A stretch of 64,000 nt of DNA from Neorhizobium sp. (GCA_028283725.1 JAPWKC010000003.1:124001-188000), one strand, 5' to 3'; positions 9,197-17,655 are shown, counted from the first letter of the stretch. Numbers and translations: made by a program. The notes: generated by a model from the sequence alone, not told the origin.

Positions 9197-10252
9197 ATGG
9201 ATGCTGTGCTTCAGACGATCGATATCGATCCGCAATCGCTCAAAACCATCGGCCTCACCTATGTGAGCGACACCGAGCCGGGGATCCGGCGGCTGCGGCG
9301 CGGCAAGGGGTTTTCCTATCGCCTGCCCGATGGCGAACTGCTTTGCGATGACGACGACAGGCTGCGGATCTCGGCACTCGGCCTGCCGCCGGCCTATGAC
9401 AATGTCTGGATCTGCCTTGATCCGCGCGGCCATTTGCAGGCGACCGGCTTCGATGCGCGCGGACGAAAGCAGTATCGCTATCATACGGACTGGCAGCATT
9501 ATCGCAGCGAGCGGAAATTCGACCAGCTTGCCCTGTTCGGCGAAGCGCTGCCGCGGATCAGGCGGCGGGCGGCGCGGGATCTTGCCCTCGGGCTCGACAG
9601 GTCGGACGCGGTTCTGGCGGCGCTCGTGGCGCTTCTCGATGCAACGCATTTGCGGGTCGGCAACCGGCTCTATGCCAAGGAAAACAAGACTTATGGGGCA
9701 ACGACGCTTCTGAAGCGGCACATGGTGGTCGGCAGCGACGGCATTCTGCTGCGGTTCACCGCCAAGGGCGGCAAGCGGGTGCAGCACACGCTGAAACATC
9801 CCCGGCTGCAACGCATACTCGAAGATATTGCCGATCTGCCGGGGCGCCAGCTCTTCTCGTTTCCCGATGAGGCGGGCGTGCCGCATCCGGTCGATTCGGG
9901 CCGGCTCAACGCCTATCTCGCCAGGGCTGCCGGATTTGCCGTCTCGGCCAAGACGTTTCGCACCTGGGGGGGAAGTCTGGCGGCGTTCAACGCGGCGTGG
10001 GAGATCGTGGCCGACGAGGGAAAGCGGCCGAAGATCCAAGCGCTGACCAAGGCCGCCTCCGAGACATTGCACAACACGCCGGCCGTCTGCCGGTCGAGCT
10101 ATATCCATCCGGATATTCTCGATCTCGCGGCCGATATCGCCCCGATCGAGGGCATGATGACAAAGAAGAGCGCAGTGCCGGCCGGACCGCGCGGCTTGAA
10201 GCGCGACGAGCGGCGAATGCTGGCCTTTCTGCAACGGCAGACGGCGGGTTAG
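9197..10252 (+). CDS. DNA topoisomerase IB (poxvirus type)
   Basis: Relaxes supercoils by a transient 3'-phosphotyrosine link. The 351-residue protein shows the family landmarks LRVGNRLYAKENKTYGATTLLKRH (catalytic Arg/Lys region), FRTWGGSLAAF and the nucleophile Tyr in VCRSSYIHPDILD near the C-terminus. ATG 9197 (MDAVLQTIDID) is preferred over upstream in-frame starts because those would lie inside the stress promoter and the preceding kinase gene. It has no Shine-Dalgarno, as expected for a leaderless message. The gene stands alone, converging on the PfpI gene across a strong hairpin. Confidence 0.92.
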   Translation: MDAVLQTIDIDPQSLKTIGLTYVSDTEPGIRRLRRGKGFSYRLPDGELLCDDDDRLRISALGLPPAYDNVWICLDPRGHLQATGFDARGRKQYRYHTDWQHYRSERKFDQLALFGEALPRIRRRAARDLALGLDRSDAVLAALVALLDATHLRVGNRLYAKENKTYGATTLLKRHMVVGSDGILLRFTAKGGKRVQHTLKHPRLQRILEDIADLPGRQLFSFPDEAGVPHPVDSGRLNAYLARAAGFAVSAKTFRTWGGSLAAFNAAWEIVADEGKRPKIQALTKAASETLHNTPAVCRSSYIHPDILDLAADIAPIEGMMTKKSAVPAGPRGLKRDERRMLAFLQRQTAG

Positions 10253-10376
10253 GGGCGCGGCATTCGGGCCCTCGATAAGAACCCACAATCAGCTCCGACG
10301 GTCCAATGCTGCCGCGATGAACAACGAAAGAGAGAATTGTCGCGATCTGGCCGATTGCCGCCCTGCGATACGGCAA

Positions 10377-10408
10377 AGGCTCTCTCCCCGCGTGCGGGGA
10401 GAGAGCCT
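10377..10408. terminator. bidirectional terminator hairpin
   Basis: A perfect 15-bp inverted repeat (10377-10391 and 10394-10408, core CTCTCCCCGC/GCGGGGAGAG) lies between two convergent genes. T-rich stretches are short on both sides (TTCTT on the plus strand, TTT on the minus). Position and stem strength support a shared terminator; it also belongs to the CTCCCC palindrome family seen elsewhere in the window. Confidence 0.7.
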
Positions 10409-10433
10409 GTTCTTAAAATAGATGGTCGGGTCG

Positions 10434-10994
10434 TTACGCCGCGCGGCGTTCGTGACGACCTTCCTCCACCTCTTCGACGATCTTGTCGACGAAGGGGACA
10501 AGATCCTTCGGCGAGCGCGAGGTGATGATGCCATTATCCGTCACCACGGCCTGATCCTGCCATGTGGCGCCGGCATTGCGCAGGTCGGTGCGGATCGAGG
10601 GATAGGATGTCGCCTTGCGGCCGCGCAGTGCATCCGCCTCGACGAGCAGCCATGGACCGTGGCAGATGGCCGCTACCGGCTTGCCGCTCGCCACGAAGTC
10701 TCGCACCACGTCGAGCGCCGTTTCGTCGGCACGCAGCTTGTCCGGGTTGATCTGGCCGCCCGGAAGAACGAGCGCGTCGTAATCGGCAGCGCGGACATTC
10801 TTCGCCTCGATATCCACGGGAACGCTGTCGCCCCAATCGGTCTCGTCCCAGCTCTTGATTTCGCCGGTCTTGATGGAGGCGATCGTCACCTTTGCACCGC
10901 GCTTCGTCAACTCGTCGCGCGGGACACGCAATTCCGACCGCTCATAGCCGTCGGTGGCGAGGATGAGGATGTTTGCGGATTGAATGGACGTCAT
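10434..10994 (-). CDS. DJ-1/PfpI family type 1 glutamine amidotransferase-like protein
   Basis: A 186-residue DJ-1/PfpI-fold protein, a family of stress proteases, deglycases and chaperones. The nucleophile elbow AAICHGPWLL holds the conserved Cys-His, and the acidic partner is in ATDGYERSEL near the N-terminus. AGGAGA lies 8 bp before the ATG at 10994. The closest relatives by motif are the YhbO/PfpI-like bacterial stress proteins. No exact EcfG promoter is visible upstream, although the gene sits among EcfG-controlled genes. Confidence 0.88.
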   Translation of the reverse strand: MTSIQSANILILATDGYERSELRVPRDELTKRGAKVTIASIKTGEIKSWDETDWGDSVPVDIEAKNVRAADYDALVLPGGQINPDKLRADETALDVVRDFVASGKPVAAICHGPWLLVEADALRGRKATSYPSIRTDLRNAGATWQDQAVVTDNGIITSRSPKDLVPFVDKIVEEVEEGRHERRAA

Positions 10995-11081
10995 GTCTAT
11001 CTCCTATGCGTTTTCGTCTTATGGGAAGTTTTTTTCTTCTGGGCATTCGTGGAAGGGGGCGTCGAGCGCATGACGCAGCAC

Positions 11082-11101
11082 ACGGCACTTTGATGTGCCG
11101 T
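11082..11101. terminator. hairpin downstream of the 11202-11399 gene
   Basis: ACGGCAC (11082-11088) and GTGCCGT (11095-11101) form a perfect 7-bp stem with a 6-bp loop, about 100 bp beyond the stop of the minus-strand small gene. There is no clear T-run. Confidence 0.35.
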
Positions 11102-11201
11102 CACGAACAGACCGGATGAAAGATGTGCCTCGGGCACGTTCGGCCCTGAAGGACGGGCCTCACCGCTGAAACCGCGTGTGAGACCCGAGGCGGATGACCG
11201 C

Positions 11202-11399
11202 CTACAGGCGACCCGTCGACAGGTCGCGGCCGTTGATGGAGGCCGGCACGCTGATTTCTTCGCGCGGCGCCTTTGGAAGCGGAAGCAGGACCGCTTCCGG
11301 GACGATTACCCGCAGCTCTTCCGGCCGCTCGACTGCAAACGTCTTTCTCCCGGAACCTCCGGTGAGCCTGTCTCTGAGCATCTTGAAAAATTGGCGCAT
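11202..11399 (-). CDS. Small hypothetical protein (65 aa) behind an EcfG-like promoter
   Basis: A 65-residue basic, soluble protein (MRQFFKMLRDRLTGGSGRKT...) of unknown function. Evidence that it is real: GGGAGAA lies a few bases before the ATG at 11399, and an EcfG-type promoter sits at 11466-11490 in the right orientation, giving a leader of about 60 nt. The N-terminal MRQFFKMLRDRL could form an amphipathic helix; the rest is rich in Pro, Glu and Val with no recognised motif. Confidence 0.6.
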   Translation of the reverse strand: MRQFFKMLRDRLTGGSGRKTFAVERPEELRVIVPEAVLLPLPKAPREEISVPASINGRDLSTGRL

Positions 11400-11465
11400 G
11401 CTGGTTCTCCCGTCGTCGTTTCCATCGCGGGGGACACGGCCTCTTGCCCGTCCTCACAAAGGGCT

Positions 11466-11490
11466 AACCCGACTGAAGGCAATTCGTTCC
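11466..11490 (-). promoter_or_regulatory. EcfG-like promoter (minus strand)
   Basis: Read on the minus strand: GGAAC (11490-11486), 16 bp, GGTT (11469-11466). It differs from the consensus only at the first base of the CGTT element. It is placed about 65 bp upstream of the 65-aa gene start. Confidence 0.6.
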
Positions 11491-11553
11491 AGCAATTTTT
11501 CACGCTGTAAGACTGCGTGAAGTGCCGTCTTTGCCGGGAAAACAGTGCCTGAG

Positions 11554-11604
11554 GCGACACTGACCCTGAAGCGACACCGACCTTGAGCCGACACTGACCT
11601 TGCC
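11554..11604. repeat. three tandem 17-bp degenerate repeats
   Basis: Units at 11554-11570, 11571-11587 and 11588-11604 share the pattern GCGACACTGACCTTGA with one to four differences each. The region is intergenic (11400-11664). It is one of many short degenerate tandem arrays in this window. Confidence 0.75.
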
Positions 11605-11664
11605 GGCGCGCAGCCAGAAGACCGGCCGGCCGGCGGGAGCCATGGTTCCGACGGGCCGCGATCG

Positions 11665-11742
11665 TCAGACCGGCACCACCATCATGTAGCAGACCGCCAC
11701 CATCAGCACGACGCTTGCCGCTTCGATCCATTCCCTGACCAT
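11665..11742 (-). CDS. 25-aa membrane microprotein under an EcfG promoter
   Basis: The frame encodes MVREWIEAASVVLMVAVCYM followed by MVVPV: a short amphipathic start and a single hydrophobic helix of about 17 residues. GGAGG lies 5 bp before the ATG at 11742. An alternative ATG at 11763 would add seven residues (MTGVEAK) but would bury that ribosome site. An exact EcfG promoter (11791-11815) points at it, with a leader of about 40 nt. The size is like small regulatory membrane proteins. Function unknown. Confidence 0.6.
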   Translation of the reverse strand: MVREWIEAASVVLMVAVCYMMVVPV

Positions 11743-11790
11743 CTTTGCCTCCACACCCGTCATAAGCCTCAAGCCTCTCATGTGTCCGAG

Positions 11791-11815
11791 AACGGTGTGA
11801 GCATCGCACGGTTCC
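11791..11815 (-). promoter_or_regulatory. EcfG-type promoter (minus strand) of the microprotein
   Basis: Read on the minus strand: GGAAC (11815-11811), exactly 16 bp, CGTT (11794-11791), a full consensus match. It is followed by the 25-aa microprotein gene and nothing else in that orientation until 11399. Confidence 0.8.
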
Positions 11816-11899
11816 ATGAAATCGCCATGACTGTGTCGGGATTGCCATAAATGTGAACGGGGTGGTGATCGCCGCGTCACCGGCCGGGTCGGATCCTTA

Positions 11900-12250
11900 T
11901 CAGCGCAACTCGGCTTCTGCCCTTGCGCGGGCCGCTTCGAGTATGGCGCGCACCTCGCGGGCGGCGGCATTTTCGATGGCGAAGGCTTCGCCGGGTTCCA
12001 TGCCGGGATCCTCCTCATTGTCCTTGAACGTGGCGCTGTCGCGCAGCTTCTGGACGAAGGCGACGATCGTCGTCTCGCCGCCGATCATCGCCGCCAGCAT
12101 GTCGACCAGAAGCTCGCGGTGAGCGTGGAGGCGGCCTTCCATTTCCTGCGGGGCCAGTGTTGCGCTCATAAAGGGTGCCGCGCCCTGCACATCGCCCGTC
12201 CTGCCGCCCGTCGTGTCGCTGGTCATTCCGGCCGTGATTTCGCTTGTCAT
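11900..12250 (-). CDS. Hypothetical protein (116 aa), Ala/Glu-rich helical
   Basis: An unrecognised 116-residue protein. The first 25 or so residues are Thr/Gly-rich (MTSEITAGMTSDTTGGRTGD) and look disordered. The remainder looks helical (LHAHRELLVDMLAAMIGG and a C-terminal AREVRAILEAARARAEAEL coiled-coil-like tail). ATG 12250 is selected for its GAGGAGA ribosome site. It lies between EcfG-controlled small genes and glgX, but has no exact EcfG promoter of its own. Confidence 0.7.
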   Translation of the reverse strand: MTSEITAGMTSDTTGGRTGDVQGAAPFMSATLAPQEMEGRLHAHRELLVDMLAAMIGGETTIVAFVQKLRDSATFKDNEEDPGMEPGEAFAIENAAAREVRAILEAARARAEAELR

Positions 12251-12407
12251 CTTTTTGATCTCCTCGCGTTCCGGTGCTCTCGCCATAAACTGACAGGGCC
12301 CGTTAGGGAGATAGGGGAAGCATGGCCGGAGGGAACGCGTGCGGCATGAAAATTCGGCCTTGAAGGGGCGTCCGGCACGTGGTTGCCATCTGCTTAACCG
12401 AGGCCAT

Positions 12408-12432
12408 GGAACCAATGCTGTGCTGCACCATT
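12408..12432 (+). promoter_or_regulatory. weak EcfG-like element upstream of glgX
   Basis: GGAAC (12408-12412), 16 bp, CATT (12429-12432): one mismatch from the EcfG consensus, about 47 bp before the glgX ATG. Offered as a candidate only. Confidence 0.3.
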
Positions 12433-12478
12433 ATTGGGGCAGTTCTCAACGGGCGCCGCAAGGCATGGGGTTTAGGCA

Positions 12479-14557
12479 ATGGACATGAAATCGAATAATT
12501 TAGCCGTCGAAGCAGGATCGTGGACCGAGCTTGGCGCCAATTTCGATGGCAAGGGCGTCAATTTCGCTCTGTTTTCCGCCCATGCCGAGCGGGTTGAGCT
12601 CTGCCTTTACGATCCGAGCGGCAAGGTCGAAATCGCCCGGCTCGAGCTGCCCGAATATACCAACGAGATCTGGCATGGCTATGTGCCCGGCCTCAAGCCC
12701 GGCGCGCTCTACGGATTTCGCGTTCACGGCGCCTACGACCCGGAAAATGGCCATCGCTTCAACGCAAACAAGCTGCTGATCGACCCTTACGCGCGCGAAC
12801 TGGTGGGCGATGTGGAATGGAACGAGGCGCATTTCGCCTACGATCTTCTTCACGAGGACAAGGATCTCACCTTCGACAGCCGCGACAGCGCACCGTTCAT
12901 GCCGAAATGCCGGGTGATCGATCCGAATGCCTTCGACTGGAACGACCAGAACCGTCCGAAAATCTCCTGGCCATCGACCATCGTCTACGAGACGCATGTG
13001 AAGGGCTTCACCCAGCTCAATCCGGCGATCCCGCAAAACCTGCGCGGCACGTTCGAGGCGATGGGCCACAAGGCGACGGTGGATTATATCAAGAGCCTCG
13101 GCATTACCTCGGTCGAGCTTCTGCCGATCCACTGGTTCCCGGATGACCAGCATCTGCTCGACAAGGGGCTGAAGAATTTCTGGGGCTACAATTCGCTGGG
13201 CTTCTTCGCGCCGGCCTCGCGCTATTACGGCCCGAACGGCATCCAGGGTTTTCGCGACATGGTACGCGCCTTCCATGACGGCGGTATCGAGGTCATTCTG
13301 GACGTGGTCTATAACCACACGGCGGAAGGCAACGAGCTTGGGCCGACGCTCTCCTTCAAGGGGATCGACAACTTTTCCTACTACCGCACGCTTTCCGACC
13401 AGCATCGCTATTACATCAACGACACGGGCACCGGAAACACGGTCAACACGTCGCATCCGCGGGTACTGCAGCTGGTGACGGACAGCCTGCGCTACTGGGC
13501 CGAGCATATGCATGTGGACGGATTCCGCTTCGATCTCGGCACCATTCTCGGCCGCGAACCGGAGGGGTTCGATCAGCGCGGCGGCTTCTTCGATGCGGTG
13601 ACACAGGATCCGGTCCTGTCGAAGCTGAAACTGATCGGCGAGCCCTGGGATATCGGCCCCGGCGGCTATCAGGTCGGCGGCTTTCCGCCCGGCTGGGCCG
13701 AGTGGAACGACAAGTATCGCGATACGGTGCGCGAATACTGGAAGGGCGACAATGTCTCGACGGATTTCGCCGCCCGTCTGCTCGGCTCGGGCGATCTCTA
13801 CGATCAGCGCGGCCGTCGGCCCTGGGCCTCCGTCAACTTCATCACCGCGCATGACGGGTTCACGCTGAACGACCTCGTATCCTACAACGAGAAGCACAAC
13901 GAGGATAATGGCGAGGACAATAACGACGGCCATAACGACAACCGGTCCTACAATTACGGCGCCGAAGGCCCGACGGAGGACGAGGGGATCGCGGCCGTCC
14001 GCGAGCGGCAGAAGCGCAACTTCCTTGCAACGCTGCTGTTTTCGCATGGCACGCCGATGCTGCTTGCCGGCGACGAGTTCGGCCGCAGCCAGCTGGGCAA
14101 CAATAACGGCTATGCGCAGGACAGCGAAATCTCCTGGGTCCATTGGGAAAACCTGCCGGAGGCTTGCGAGGAGCTGCGCGAGTTCACCCGCCGGATCATC
14201 GCCTACCGCCACGAGCAGCCGCTTCTGCGACGCGAGAACTGGCGTGACGGCATGGATATCAAGTGGTTCAATGCCGGCGGCGGCTTCCAGCAACCCGAAC
14301 AGTGGGACGAGGGCTCGACGCTCGGCGTCTATCTCGGCCGCGGCGACCTGACCGACGAGCCGGGCATCTGGCACGACGTGCTGATCCTGTTCAATCCGTT
14401 CGAGGGCAATGTTCCCTTCCAAATTCCGCAGTTCGGCGAGGGCGGCTGGGTGCTGGAGCTCACCACATGCGACGTCGCCAAGGTGGGCCAGGTGATCACC
14501 AAGGAGAAGGATTTCGAACTGGAAGGCCGCAGCCTGGCGCTGTTCCGCCGGCCGTAA
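12479..14557 (+). CDS. glgX: Glycogen debranching enzyme GlgX (isoamylase-type GH13)
   Basis: Hydrolyses alpha-1,6 branch points of limit-dextrin glycogen. The 692-residue protein has an N-terminal carbohydrate-binding (CBM48-like) region (NFDGKGVNFALFSAHAERVELCLYD) followed by the GH13 barrel. The barrel shows DVVYNHTAEGNE, the nucleophile region DGFRFDLGTILGRE, the acid/base GEPWDIGPGGYQVG and the transition-state Asp in NFITAHDGFTLNDLVSYNEKHN. Length is normal for the family. A GAGGGGAC/GTCCCCTC terminator follows. It lies in the stress-promoter cluster with glgA 0.9 kb downstream on the other strand; glgB, glgC and glgP are not in the window. Confidence 0.95.
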   Translation: MDMKSNNLAVEAGSWTELGANFDGKGVNFALFSAHAERVELCLYDPSGKVEIARLELPEYTNEIWHGYVPGLKPGALYGFRVHGAYDPENGHRFNANKLLIDPYARELVGDVEWNEAHFAYDLLHEDKDLTFDSRDSAPFMPKCRVIDPNAFDWNDQNRPKISWPSTIVYETHVKGFTQLNPAIPQNLRGTFEAMGHKATVDYIKSLGITSVELLPIHWFPDDQHLLDKGLKNFWGYNSLGFFAPASRYYGPNGIQGFRDMVRAFHDGGIEVILDVVYNHTAEGNELGPTLSFKGIDNFSYYRTLSDQHRYYINDTGTGNTVNTSHPRVLQLVTDSLRYWAEHMHVDGFRFDLGTILGREPEGFDQRGGFFDAVTQDPVLSKLKLIGEPWDIGPGGYQVGGFPPGWAEWNDKYRDTVREYWKGDNVSTDFAARLLGSGDLYDQRGRRPWASVNFITAHDGFTLNDLVSYNEKHNEDNGEDNNDGHNDNRSYNYGAEGPTEDEGIAAVRERQKRNFLATLLFSHGTPMLLAGDEFGRSQLGNNNGYAQDSEISWVHWENLPEACEELREFTRRIIAYRHEQPLLRRENWRDGMDIKWFNAGGGFQQPEQWDEGSTLGVYLGRGDLTDEPGIWHDVLILFNPFEGNVPFQIPQFGEGGWVLELTTCDVAKVGQVITKEKDFELEGRSLALFRRP

Positions 14558-14570
14558 GCGAAAGGCGCGC

Positions 14571-14589
14571 GAGGGGACGGCGTCCCCTC
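14571..14589 (+). terminator. terminator-like hairpin after glgX
   Basis: GAGGGGAC (14571-14578) and GTCCCCTC (14582-14589) form a perfect 8-bp stem with a 3-bp loop, 14 bp after the glgX stop. It is followed by GTTGG rather than a T-run. Confidence 0.55.
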
Positions 14590-14680
14590 GTTGGCTGGGC
14601 GATGCCGGCATCGGCGCGCGAGGGGCTTTGCGCCGCTTCGGGGGGCAACACGGCCTTACCTCCTTTGCTCAACACAGTTG

Positions 14681-14722
14681 CGGACGCAAAACCGGTTTCC
14701 CCTTTTGCCGGAATTGCTCTAG
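14681..14722. repeat. dispersed repeat, copy 1 (GCAAAACCG...GGAATTGCTCTAG element)
   Basis: A 42-bp element that starts ACGCAAAACCG and ends GGAATTGCTCTAG recurs at 52836-52878 with few differences. Both copies end 28-52 bp before the start codon of an unrelated gene. It looks like a dispersed intergenic element of the host genome. Confidence 0.65.
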
Positions 14723-14750
14723 TCATCCTTGTAGACGTGCGAGGGTGACG

Positions 14751-15374
14751 ATGAACAACGCCGCCGGACTTTCTTATGTCGAGATTTCGTCGCCGGGCTC
14801 TGATGATCTGGCGCCGCTCATTCTCTTCCACGGCAGCGGCCGCCGGGAGGATGATCTTGTCGATTTCGCCGCCGCTGCCGCACCCGCGCGGCGCGTGATC
14901 GCGCTCAGAGGCGGGGTGTCCCATGATGGCGGCTTCGCCTTCTTCCGTCGCAATCCGGATCGCTCGCTCGACCAAGGCGAGGTTGGCCGCGCCGCAATTC
15001 AACTCGCAGATTTCGTTCGTATCGTTGGCCGTGCGGACGGGCGGGCGCCTGTTCTCGTCGGCTATTCCAACGGTGCGATCGCTGCTGCGGCGCTGCTTGC
15101 TGCGGCACCGGGAGAGTGTGCCGGTGCCGTGCTGATGCGGCCGCTATCTGCCTTTCCAGGCGCCATCCCTGCCGATCTTTCCGGTCATTCCGCCCTGCTG
15201 ATCGCCGGCGCGCATGACGATCGCCGGGCGCCGGGCGATGTTTTATTGCTTGAAGCGCAGTTGCGTGCCGCCGGCGCTGATGTCAGCGCCCATGTGCTCG
15301 ACTGCGGTCACGGCTGGGATCCGGCCGGCGGTGACGTGGAACTGACACGCTCATGGCTTGGCAGGCTCGGGTGA
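14751..15374 (+). CDS. Alpha/beta hydrolase (phospholipase/carboxylesterase-like)
   Basis: A 207-residue single-domain alpha/beta hydrolase. The oxyanion-hole segment ILFHGSGRREDDL, nucleophile elbow VGYSNGAIAAA (Ser in GYSNG), catalytic Asp region LIAGAHDDRRAP and terminal His in LDCGHGWDPAGGD form a complete catalytic set typical of the YpfH/carboxylesterase family. GAGGG at 14741-14745 supports ATG 14751. The gene is single, with a hairpin shared with glgA downstream. The substrate is unknown. Confidence 0.87.
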   Translation: MNNAAGLSYVEISSPGSDDLAPLILFHGSGRREDDLVDFAAAAAPARRVIALRGGVSHDGGFAFFRRNPDRSLDQGEVGRAAIQLADFVRIVGRADGRAPVLVGYSNGAIAAAALLAAAPGECAGAVLMRPLSAFPGAIPADLSGHSALLIAGAHDDRRAPGDVLLLEAQLRAAGADVSAHVLDCGHGWDPAGGDVELTRSWLGRLG

Positions 15375-15381
15375 GGCGGCC

Positions 15382-15411
15382 GATCCTTGGCGGGCGTAGC
15401 CGGCAAGGATC
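15382..15411. terminator. convergent terminator between hydrolase and glgA
   Basis: GATCCTTG (15382-15389) and CAAGGATC (15404-15411) form an 8-bp stem, extended inward by GC pairs, between two convergent genes. Confidence 0.5.
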
Positions 15412-15455
15412 CTGCTGTCGGTTTCCCGCTATCCGTTTCCGGCATGTTCCCGCCG

Positions 15456-16940
15456 TCAGTTGCCGGGGCTGTTTGTGTCGGTCGCCAATTGCCCGTTGCT
15501 GCGCAGAAGGTTCGTATAGACCGAAGCATATTGCTGGGCGCTGCGTTCCCAGGAGAACCGCGCCTTCATCGCCTGGTTCTGCAGGCGCGCCCACATTTTC
15601 GGATCCTCGTAGGCATGGATGGCGCGGCGCAGCGCCAGACGCAGGCCATCGGTCGTGACCGGATGGAACTGCACCCCGGTCGCAACGCGAGCCGACATCG
15701 CCGCGTCATTGGCGTCGATGATGGTTTCCGACAGGCCACCGGTGCGCGAGACGACCGGCACGCAGCCGTAGCGCAGGGCGTAGAGCTGGGTGAGGCCGCA
15801 GGGCTCGAAGCGGGATGGCTGGACAATGGCGTCGGAGCCGGCGTGGATGAGGTGGGCGGTCGGCTCGTCATAGCCGATATGCACCGACATGCGGCCGGGG
15901 AAACGCTGCGCGGTGGCCAGCAACTGCGCCTCGATCGCGTGGTCGCCCTGGCCGAAGACGATTACCTTGCCGCCCTTGAAGATCACTTCGTCGGCGGTAT
16001 CGGCAAACATGTCGAACCCCTTCTGCCATGTGAGGCGGCTGACGGCGGAAAACACCGGGCCGTCATCCATGTCGAGGCCAAAGCGCTGCAACAGCACCGT
16101 CTTGTTGTCGCGCTTGCGTCTCAGCGTCGACACGTCGTAATTGCGCGGCAGATGCGGGTCGGTCGCCGGATCCCAGATGTCGAGATCGATGCCGTTGACA
16201 ATGCCGCGCAGAACCGAGACGCGCTCGTTCAAAATGCCGTCCATGCCCATGCCGAAACGCGGGGTCAGAACCTCGCGGGCATAGGTGGGGCTGACGGTGG
16301 TGATGGCGTCGGCCATCTGCAAGCCGCCCTTGAGGAAGCTGATATCGCCGAAATATTCCATGCCGTCCATGGCGTAGAGAGAGCTCGGCAGGCCGATCAG
16401 CGGCAGCACGTCGGCGCCGTACTGTCCCTGGAAGGCGATGTTGTGAATGGTGATGACGCTCGGCATGTCGATGCCCATATGGCGCAGGTAGACCGAGGTC
16501 AGGGCCGATTGCCAGTCGTGGGTGTGGATGACGTCGGGCCGCCAGCCGGGGATGAGACCGCCGCCGATCTCGGCCGCCGCCTTCGAGAGCGCGGCAAAGC
16601 GGCGCCAGTTGTCCGGGTGGTCGGTGCCATCCGCGTCGACATAGGGGCCGCCGGGACGATGGTAGAGTTCCGGCGCATCGAGAACCAGAAGGTTGAGGTT
16701 GTCGATACGCACCTTGAGGATCACCGCATGGGTGCCGAGCAGATCCTCGATCGTCGCCACCCGTTCAGGTGCCGGATCGGCCTCGGCCAGCTGGCGCATG
16801 ACCTGCGGATAGCCTGGAATGAGCGATGTCGTCTCGACGCCGAAGGGTTCCAGCGCCTTGGGCAGCGAACCCGTCACGTCTGCGAGGCCGCCCGTCTTGA
16901 CCAGGGGGAAAATCTCCGAGGTTACGGACAGCACTTTCAT
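15456..16940 (-). CDS. glgA: Glycogen synthase GlgA (ADP-glucose type)
   Basis: Transfers glucose from ADP-glucose to the glycogen chain. The 494-residue GT5 enzyme begins [22 protein letters not shown], where KTGGLADV is the ADP-glucose-binding signature. HTHDWQSAL and the C-terminal [23 protein letters not shown] with the catalytic Glu are intact. ATG 16940 is chosen by family alignment; a longer frame back to 17054 has no support. The C-terminus carries a short extra tail ([13 protein letters not shown]). Unlike the usual rhizobial glgPBCA-pgm arrangement, it stands without other synthesis genes. Confidence 0.94.
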   Translation of the reverse strand: MKVLSVTSEIFPLVKTGGLADVTGSLPKALEPFGVETTSLIPGYPQVMRQLAEADPAPERVATIEDLLGTHAVILKVRIDNLNLLVLDAPELYHRPGGPYVDADGTDHPDNWRRFAALSKAAAEIGGGLIPGWRPDVIHTHDWQSALTSVYLRHMGIDMPSVITIHNIAFQGQYGADVLPLIGLPSSLYAMDGMEYFGDISFLKGGLQMADAITTVSPTYAREVLTPRFGMGMDGILNERVSVLRGIVNGIDLDIWDPATDPHLPRNYDVSTLRRKRDNKTVLLQRFGLDMDDGPVFSAVSRLTWQKGFDMFADTADEVIFKGGKVIVFGQGDHAIEAQLLATAQRFPGRMSVHIGYDEPTAHLIHAGSDAIVQPSRFEPCGLTQLYALRYGCVPVVSRTGGLSETIIDANDAAMSARVATGVQFHPVTTDGLRLALRRAIHAYEDPKMWARLQNQAMKARFSWERSAQQYASVYTNLLRSNGQLATDTNSPGN

Positions 16941-17245
16941 TTCAGGAACATCCCCGTTTCTGCAGACAACCGGCGCGGTTTTCTCTACGCGGCGCAGTCG
17001 CGGAGGGACGAGTTTTTCCAGAAAGACAGGCGGGGATGTGTGGGTGTTCATCAAGGCTTTCTCCTCCGCTCGGCCGTTGCATCATGGAGAACGCAGATCT
17101 TCGACGCCCTGTCGTCAGGAAATATCGGGGCCGCCGTAGAATTGAACGCTAAAGCCATTGACCGTCCTAGCTAAAACATAGGTTTTTGCGCGGCGGAAAA
17201 ACCGCCGCGCCATATGCGTGCCCAACAGGCGCTCTTTAAAAAGGC
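16941..17245. other. 305-bp region upstream of glgA
   Basis: No gene is supported. It contains a perfect 9-bp stem (GCGCGGCGG at 17188-17196, CCGCCGCGC at 17202-17210) with an A5 loop, preceded by T5 on the plus strand. The glgA promoter is not evident by eye. Confidence 0.45.
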
Positions 17246-17272
17246 AAGGCCGCCGCGAATGCGGGCGGCCTT
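17246..17272 (-). terminator. terminator of the DUF2934 gene
   Basis: AAGGCCGCC (17246-17254) and GGCGGCCTT (17264-17272) form a perfect stem. On the minus strand it is followed by GCCTTTTTAAAG, a T-run typical of intrinsic termination. It overlaps the stop of the minus-strand gene ending at 17271. Confidence 0.7.
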
Positions 17273-17603
17273 ACGATGCGGTCGCGAGTTTCTTGCTCTT
17301 CTTGCGCGGGGCGGCCTCGCTCTTGGCGGCCGCTGCGGCAGGCTTGGTGGCCGATGCCACCGGCTTCTTGGCCGCCGGCGCCTTGGCAACAACTTTCGCC
17401 TTCACGGGTTTTTCCACCGCGTCAGACTTCGGCGCCTTAGCCTTCGCAGCCTTGGCGGGTTTTTCACCGGCCACGGGCTTCAGCGTGACGAATTCGAGTT
17501 TCGCCCGCTCCCAATGTTCATGATCCTTGCCACTGGGATAACCCTCCTCCTCCCAGAGCTCGTAGGCACGTCGCTTGATCCAGTCTTCGTTGGAATCCGC
17601 CAT
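17271..17603 (-). CDS. DUF2934 protein with Ala/Lys-rich tail
   Basis: A 110-residue protein. The N-terminus DWIKRRAYELWEEEGYPSGK (about residues 7-26) is a DUF2934 domain. The rest is a low-complexity Lys/Ala/Pro tail (KPAKAAKAKAPK, AAKKPVASATKPAAA) like the histone-H1-like tails of nucleoid-associated proteins. ATG 17603 has GGAG 6 bp upstream; the longer start at 17657 would lie across the EcfG promoter (17631-17655) and is rejected. The exact promoter match makes it a probable general-stress gene. DNA binding by the basic tail is an inference. Confidence 0.82.
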   Translation of the reverse strand: MADSNEDWIKRRAYELWEEEGYPSGKDHEHWERAKLEFVTLKPVAGEKPAKAAKAKAPKSDAVEKPVKAKVVAKAPAAKKPVASATKPAAAAAKSEAAPRKKSKKLATAS

Positions 17604-17630
17604 CTTCGTCTCCATTCGCCCAATCGCCCA

Positions 17631-17655
17631 AACGGGCCCGTTGCGAAAAAGTTCC
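17631..17655 (-). promoter_or_regulatory. EcfG-type promoter (minus strand) of the DUF2934 gene
   Basis: Minus strand: GGAAC (17655-17651), 16 bp, CGTT (17634-17631), exact consensus. The predicted transcription start lies about 20 bp before the ATG at 17603. Confidence 0.82.

Noticed and set aside
12500-14611. 703-codon minus-strand frame opposite glgX
   Set aside because: Antisense shadow of a complete, motif-rich GH13 gene.
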